A stretch of 64,000 nucleotides of DNA, from assembly GCA_964434165.1 (NCBI GenBank), contig CAYSUS010000003.1, forward strand, positions 1 through 64,000. Direction: 5' to 3'. A model generated the notes under the pieces. The model was given only the letters and a program-made list of their open reading frames with translations, ran no database searches and was not told the origin of the DNA. The first letter of the stretch is position 1, and every line of letters starts with the position of its first letter. Below are positions 61,301 to 64,000 of the stretch, one piece after another. Made by a program: the position numbers and the translations under genes. The stretch comes from CAYSUS01 sp964434165. GTDB taxonomy: Bacteria; Planctomycetota; Planctomycetia; Pirellulales; Thermoguttaceae.

Positions 61301-64000
61301 CTTCCGTCCCGATTCCCACGTCGTCCAAAGCGCGGCGATCAACGACCAGGGCGTCGTCGAGCTGGCGCGCCAGCTCGGCGACGACCTCGTGGAGGGGGCA
61401 CTTCTCGAAGCTCACCGAGATCGGCCGCTTCAGTGCCTTCGCGATTCGATGCCGCGCGGCCTCGGCCCGGTCGTGGAAGGGATCGACCATCCATCCCGGC
61501 TCGGCCACGCGGTCGGTGTAGAGCAGGTCGGCCACCGGATAGATCTCGCTGAAGAGCATGCACTCCGCCTGCTCCGGAGTGGTGATCAGGAGGCGATGGG
61601 GCTGCTCGACGAGCGTGAGGTCCCATTGCCGCAGGCTGAGCTTCACGGCGCTGCGGAGCGAGGTCTTGCCGAAGACCAGGGCGCCGCGGTCCCCCTCCGC
61701 TCCGGGGGCGATCCCCCCGTCCTCCAGCGCCCGGCGGTCGAGGACCACGTTGGTCCCGGTGGCGTCGCGGAGCATCGCGGCCAGCTCCTCAAGGTTGCGC
61801 AGGCTCGTCACGCTTTCGATCGACACGGGCCCGAGCAGCTTCTCCGCGTTCGGATGGCGGCGCGCGAACTGGGGACTGGTGCGATAGCCGGCCGACAGAA
61901 GCGGCAGGGCGCTGGGGCGCAGATCGAGCAACGTGCGCGCGGCACCCGGGTCCGGCAGGCCGCCGCCCGTGCCCAACGACTCGCGGAGCCACTGGGCGTG
62001 GACGATCGATCGGGCCTCGCCCATCAGCCGCTGGAACTCGGGGGAGCGCCGGGCCAGCGGCGACTTCTCGTGGGTCTTCAGCAGTCCGTAAGCCAACCCG
62101 GCGTCGCCGGTGGCCAGGGCCCGGCGCGCATCCTGGAGCGCCTTGTTGAAATGCTTCTCGTCCCATGCCCTGGGTCCGGGCCGGGCCTGTTCCTTGGGCG
62201 TCACGCTGGCCAGCCACTCGGGCGGCAGCGGGGCCTGCGGGCGCGTGTCGGCCGGCTTCCAGTAGCGGCGCCGCGCGCGGCGGTCGATGCCCCAGGTCGC
62301 GTACTCCTTCTCGGTCTCCAGCACCAGGAACGCCGTATAGGGCGAAAGCAGGCTCCACTCCCGCGACAGGCCGACGATCCGGTTCTGGATCGCCTCGTCG
62401 TCGAACACCGTGGAGCGGAGCTGGTCGAGCCGCTTCTGGGCCCACAGCCGGCCCGCGAACACGTCGTCCTGCCCCTGGGGGACCTCGAGGACGACCTTTG
62501 TCTCCTTCGTCTCATCGCCGCGGCCTGAGGCGATCCGGAGCGCGACGCGGTCGGCCGGGGCCATGCGACCGAAGACCGTCAGCGGCTCGTCCGGCATGCG
62601 CGCGGCGGAGTAATAGAGGTCTTCGCCGGCCGCGTCTTCGACCTTTACCTCGGCGATCCGCTCCGGCGTGGGAAGCCCGGCCAGGAGCCAGGCGAACAGG
62701 TCGCGCGGTCCGCTGCCGCCGCCCACCAGGTCGAAGCACTTCCCGCCGCTTTCGTTCGCCAGGTGCTCCAGCAGCTCGATGCCGTCCGGGCCGCGCAAGA
62801 CGCGGACGCCGAAGAAGGCGGACTGGGCCTGGTGGAGGTCCACAAACGCCGGCTGAATCTGGTCGCGGGCCAGGCTGTCGGCCGCCACGGTGCCAGTGAC
62901 CTCGTCGTGCCCGTCGCCCACGTAGATGACCAGCCTGCGGCGCCCGGTCCCGTCCTGGAAGCTCTCGACCGCCTTCTGAACGCAGCCGAGAAGATCCGTC
63001 CCACCGAGGGCGAACTGCTCGTCCAGGGCTTCCAGGGCCGCGTGGGCCTGCCGAGTGCCCGGCTTGATCCAATCCGGGTGCATGGGGCGCACGACCACGT
63101 CGGCCGAGACGAGGCGGAAGCGGTCCTCGGGCCCCAGGCGGGCGATGATCTGCCCCACCTGGCGGCGCACGGCCGCCAGGTCCTTCATGCTCGAAGAGGT
63201 GTCGGCGAGGATGAGCACGTCGGCCGCCGTCGGCGCCCGGGGCTTCTCCTGGAGTCGCCGGGCCGGGACCTCGGCGACGAAGTACATGGCCGGGCGCCCG
63301 GAGAAGGCGTCGCGGATCGGACGACCGTCGTCGTCCAGCGGCACGGGGATCGGCTCGGCCAGGTAGCTCCGCAGGCGTGGCTCGCCGGTCTTCTGCCAGA
63401 AACTCAGGGCCAGGTCGGTCCGGGGCTTGTAGTTGCTTCGCTTCAGGGCAAAGGCGACCGAGCCGTCGGGCCGGGCGTCGAGCTCGATCTCCGGATGCGA
63501 GGCGCTGGCCACGGTCTCGGCCTCGGCATCGCGGATCACGCCCGACAGCTCGAAGTCCCAGATCGGCTCCAGGTCGGAGAACAGCGGCAGCCGGAAGTGG
63601 CACGCCTCGCGGTGCGACTCGACCGGCACCGTGAAGTCGAGCAGGATCCGCTTGGTATCGCGGGCGAAGATGGGGAACACCCGCATCTTGAACAGGCTGT
63701 CGCCGATCTGCTCGAGGATGGCCGGGTCGCGCCGGCGGTTGACGATGGTCTGGTAGATGTTGGCCGCCCGGTCGCGCTCGATCAGCTCGCCCTCGACCAG
63801 GCGCGTGGGGGCGGTGTACATGGCGAAGCGGCTCACCGAGGCCCCCCGCGGCAGGTTGAACACGAACTGGCCTTCCTCCTGCGTGCCGTACGGGTTGTAG
63901 AACGATTGATCGATCTGCACCAGGGCCACGGGCGGATCGATGACCACGTGGACGTGATACCGGGCCACGTTCAGGCGCACGGGCGAGTCGCTCTGCGGGT
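58371..64000 (-). CDS. Giant VIT-VWA-STN-TPR protein, N-terminus beyond the window
   Basis: At least 1875 residues; the frame is open to the window edge, so the start is outside. Numbering from the GTG at 63980: VIT domain about 5-120 (QIDQSFYNPYGTQEEGQFVF, RDRAANIYQTIVNRRRDPA). VWA about 250-430 with MIDAS DTSSSM (259). Two STN/secretin-type modules follow at about 715-800 and 845-935 (FEKCPLHEVVAELARQL, REALRWILQEVDLTYVF, VITTPEEAE). Then a Gly-rich stretch (about 965-1010), two IDMI-T...P-WD(D/N)VGGPG-I segments with QT..VHE/D (about 1068 and 1155), and a C-terminal TPR-like helical region from about 1490. The tail is RGGRGGGFF. Probably a large envelope or secreted scaffold; function unknown. 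Convergent with the preceding small gene. Confidence 0.85.
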   Translation of the reverse strand, partial: PQSDSPVRLNVARYHVHVVIDPPVALVQIDQSFYNPYGTQEEGQFVFNLPRGASVSRFAMYTAPTRLVEGELIERDRAANIYQTIVNRRRDPAILEQIGDSLFKMRVFPIFARDTKRILLDFTVPVESHREACHFRLPLFSDLEPIWDFELSGVIRDAEAETVASASHPEIELDARPDGSVAFALKRSNYKPRTDLALSFWQKTGEPRLRSYLAEPIPVPLDDDGRPIRDAFSGRPAMYFVAEVPARRLQEKPRAPTAADVLILADTSSSMKDLAAVRRQVGQIIARLGPEDRFRLVSADVVVRPMHPDWIKPGTRQAHAALEALDEQFALGGTDLLGCVQKAVESFQDGTGRRRLVIYVGDGHDEVTGTVAADSLARDQIQPAFVDLHQAQSAFFGVRVLRGPDGIELLEHLANESGGKCFDLVGGGSGPRDLFAWLLAGLPTPERIAEVKVEDAAGEDLYYSAARMPDEPLTVFGRMAPADRVALRIASGRGDETKETKVVLEVPQGQDDVFAGRLWAQKRLDQLRSTVFDDEAIQNRIVGLSREWSLLSPYTAFLVLETEKEYATWGIDRRARRRYWKPADTRPQAPLPPEWLASVTPKEQARPGPRAWDEKHFNKALQDARRALATGDAGLAYGLLKTHEKSPLARRSPEFQRLMGEARSIVHAQWLRESLGTGGGLPDPGAARTLLDLRPSALPLLSAGYRTSPQFARRHPNAEKLLGPVSIESVTSLRNLEELAAMLRDATGTNVVLDRRALEDGGIAPGAEGDRGALVFGKTSLRSAVKLSLRQWDLTLVEQPHRLLITTPEQAECMLFSEIYPVADLLYTDRVAEPGWMVDPFHDRAEAARHRIAKALKRPISVSFEKCPLHEVVAELARQLDDALVVDRRALDDVGIGTEAPVTANYRDVPAREALRWILQEVDLTYVFRDEALVITTPEEAELYLELRLHSGRGVVYEYPAPAWQARGGFGALGGMGFGGGLGGGFGRMGDVGIGGGFGMGGGGAAVPGGMAFFDPNALAFGAHSPFAVSVIPVIDGGTPAGVDPRWAEEPALGAAAGEAPISGRDLRLAGAEADFDSPIDMITSTITPTAWDDVGGPGSIAYFPYTLDFVLAQTWDVHEQIEALLGKLRRVPAVESSERGARPARLPRVTPETSAPDFDTLIDMITFVVAPSTWDNVGGPGVIAPDYPRVALIVSQTQAVHDELWRLLVMLRRSRYELVRGSRPWEASLEGEGLAATTQAAFSPGERRSALPPAKPKELKLLRARRTPAGQWTWRRGEPGPERDQTLTVRCGDGRLEMVFPHLTARIEGDEAAVAWPGLLLVEHAMLGEPIRRAADAFLPWMPHRTNEELARLFEVREAPAGKDTPGADKAGEHNSVVRLRWIPAGLSTASETYVEAAFSKATGLPVAWESYVEGMLAGRLRFEGRAGTKGPARRQRVVLSDPDGAELASWELETAKPSARIAELTEGWEGYVHLDRRAEKAAIDPDLRAALAAVQAMEWARAVGHLNRLAEDHPEHPLVQVLYAWCFEREPALGDREHMLALLRKVAASRATALARLVAEGHFRTLRPEELYAILSAMPESRRSAEDEDRLAAAARAAGRLKEALAHAQAAIAKVDSSRGSGPRHRTLVELHLKLGQAEAARAAARKWASAEDRAAEDLAVMAELLARYAQAQPADDLFAKALAERKLARKERYRLMKRWAETSQGVPRWQRLVEAAELAQAGSEERRACLDALLAELQGAARAEVAAQLAAATGCRDLKAALLLRQAELARDQDVASDLAWRVYCMGQLDEERLAWADRLWSAADQPRRTIEACEAVLRGGKRLPGSAAIGLARAYRAVGRRADAQRALTRDAEPAPPAPAAPRGGRGGGFF

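Noticed and set aside
1..64000. tRNA, rRNA, CRISPR array, integrase or transposase
   Set aside because: I scanned the gaps for T-arm-like GGTTCGAATCC sequences, regularly spaced repeats and recombinase motifs and found none; the short palindromes are single or paired, not arrays.

Overview
The window is GC-rich (about two thirds G+C) bacterial DNA whose gene content points to a planctomycete (Planctomycetota). Evidence: a DUF1559 prepilin-like protein, PEP-CTERM-type sorting tails, a Ser/Thr kinase fused to WD40 repeats, sulfatases including an inactive one, an aerotolerance-type (BatA/VWA/DUF4175/DUF4159) operon, and very large multi-domain exported proteins. No rRNA, tRNA, CRISPR array, integrase or transposase was found. 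Several classes of short palindromic repeat are scattered through the window.

Layout. 0-0.7 kb: the 3' part of a sulfatase whose 5' part is missing. 0.8-6.0 kb (minus strand): a tightly overlapping four-gene unit. It encodes a small membrane zinc-ribbon protein, an intact radical SAM/SPASM enzyme, a paralogous radical SAM-like protein that has lost the FeS/SAM motifs, and a DUF2207-type membrane protein ending in a Cys-Ala repeat tail. I read this as a candidate, possibly undescribed, post-translational modification system acting on the cytoplasmic tail of a membrane protein. 6.2-10.2 kb: exported beta-propeller protein, DUF1559 pseudopilin, lipoprotein, PEP-CTERM protein. 10.5-20.4 kb: transglutaminase-like protein, a secreted hypothetical, NAD-type isocitrate dehydrogenase, two more PEP-CTERM-type proteins and a ClC channel with CBS domains. 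20.6-30.1 kb (minus): a giant exported GH-like protein, a sulfatase-fold protein without catalytic residues, and a 1308-aa kinase/WD40 receptor.

30.8-37.5 kb: an exopolysaccharide cluster (O-antigen ligase/polymerase, GNAT-like protein, polysaccharide deacetylase, flippase, GT4 glycosyltransferase), which plausibly ties to the PEP-CTERM proteins. 37.9-44 kb: hisF with a good promoter, a PilT ATPase, a divergent membrane-anchored PilB/GspE-like ATPase, and two membrane proteins. 44-57 kb: a co-directional operon of BatA-like, VWA/GATase-like, DUF4175-like and DUF4159 proteins, a metallophosphatase fused to a tetraheme cytochrome c, and a thioredoxin-HEAT protein. 57.2-58.3 kb: two small exported proteins. 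58.4-64 kb (minus): a giant VIT-VWA-STN-TPR protein running off the window edge.

Start codons were chosen from Shine-Dalgarno spacing, overlap with the upstream gene and signal-peptide position; they often differ from the longest open frame, because GC-rich DNA gives long spurious extensions.
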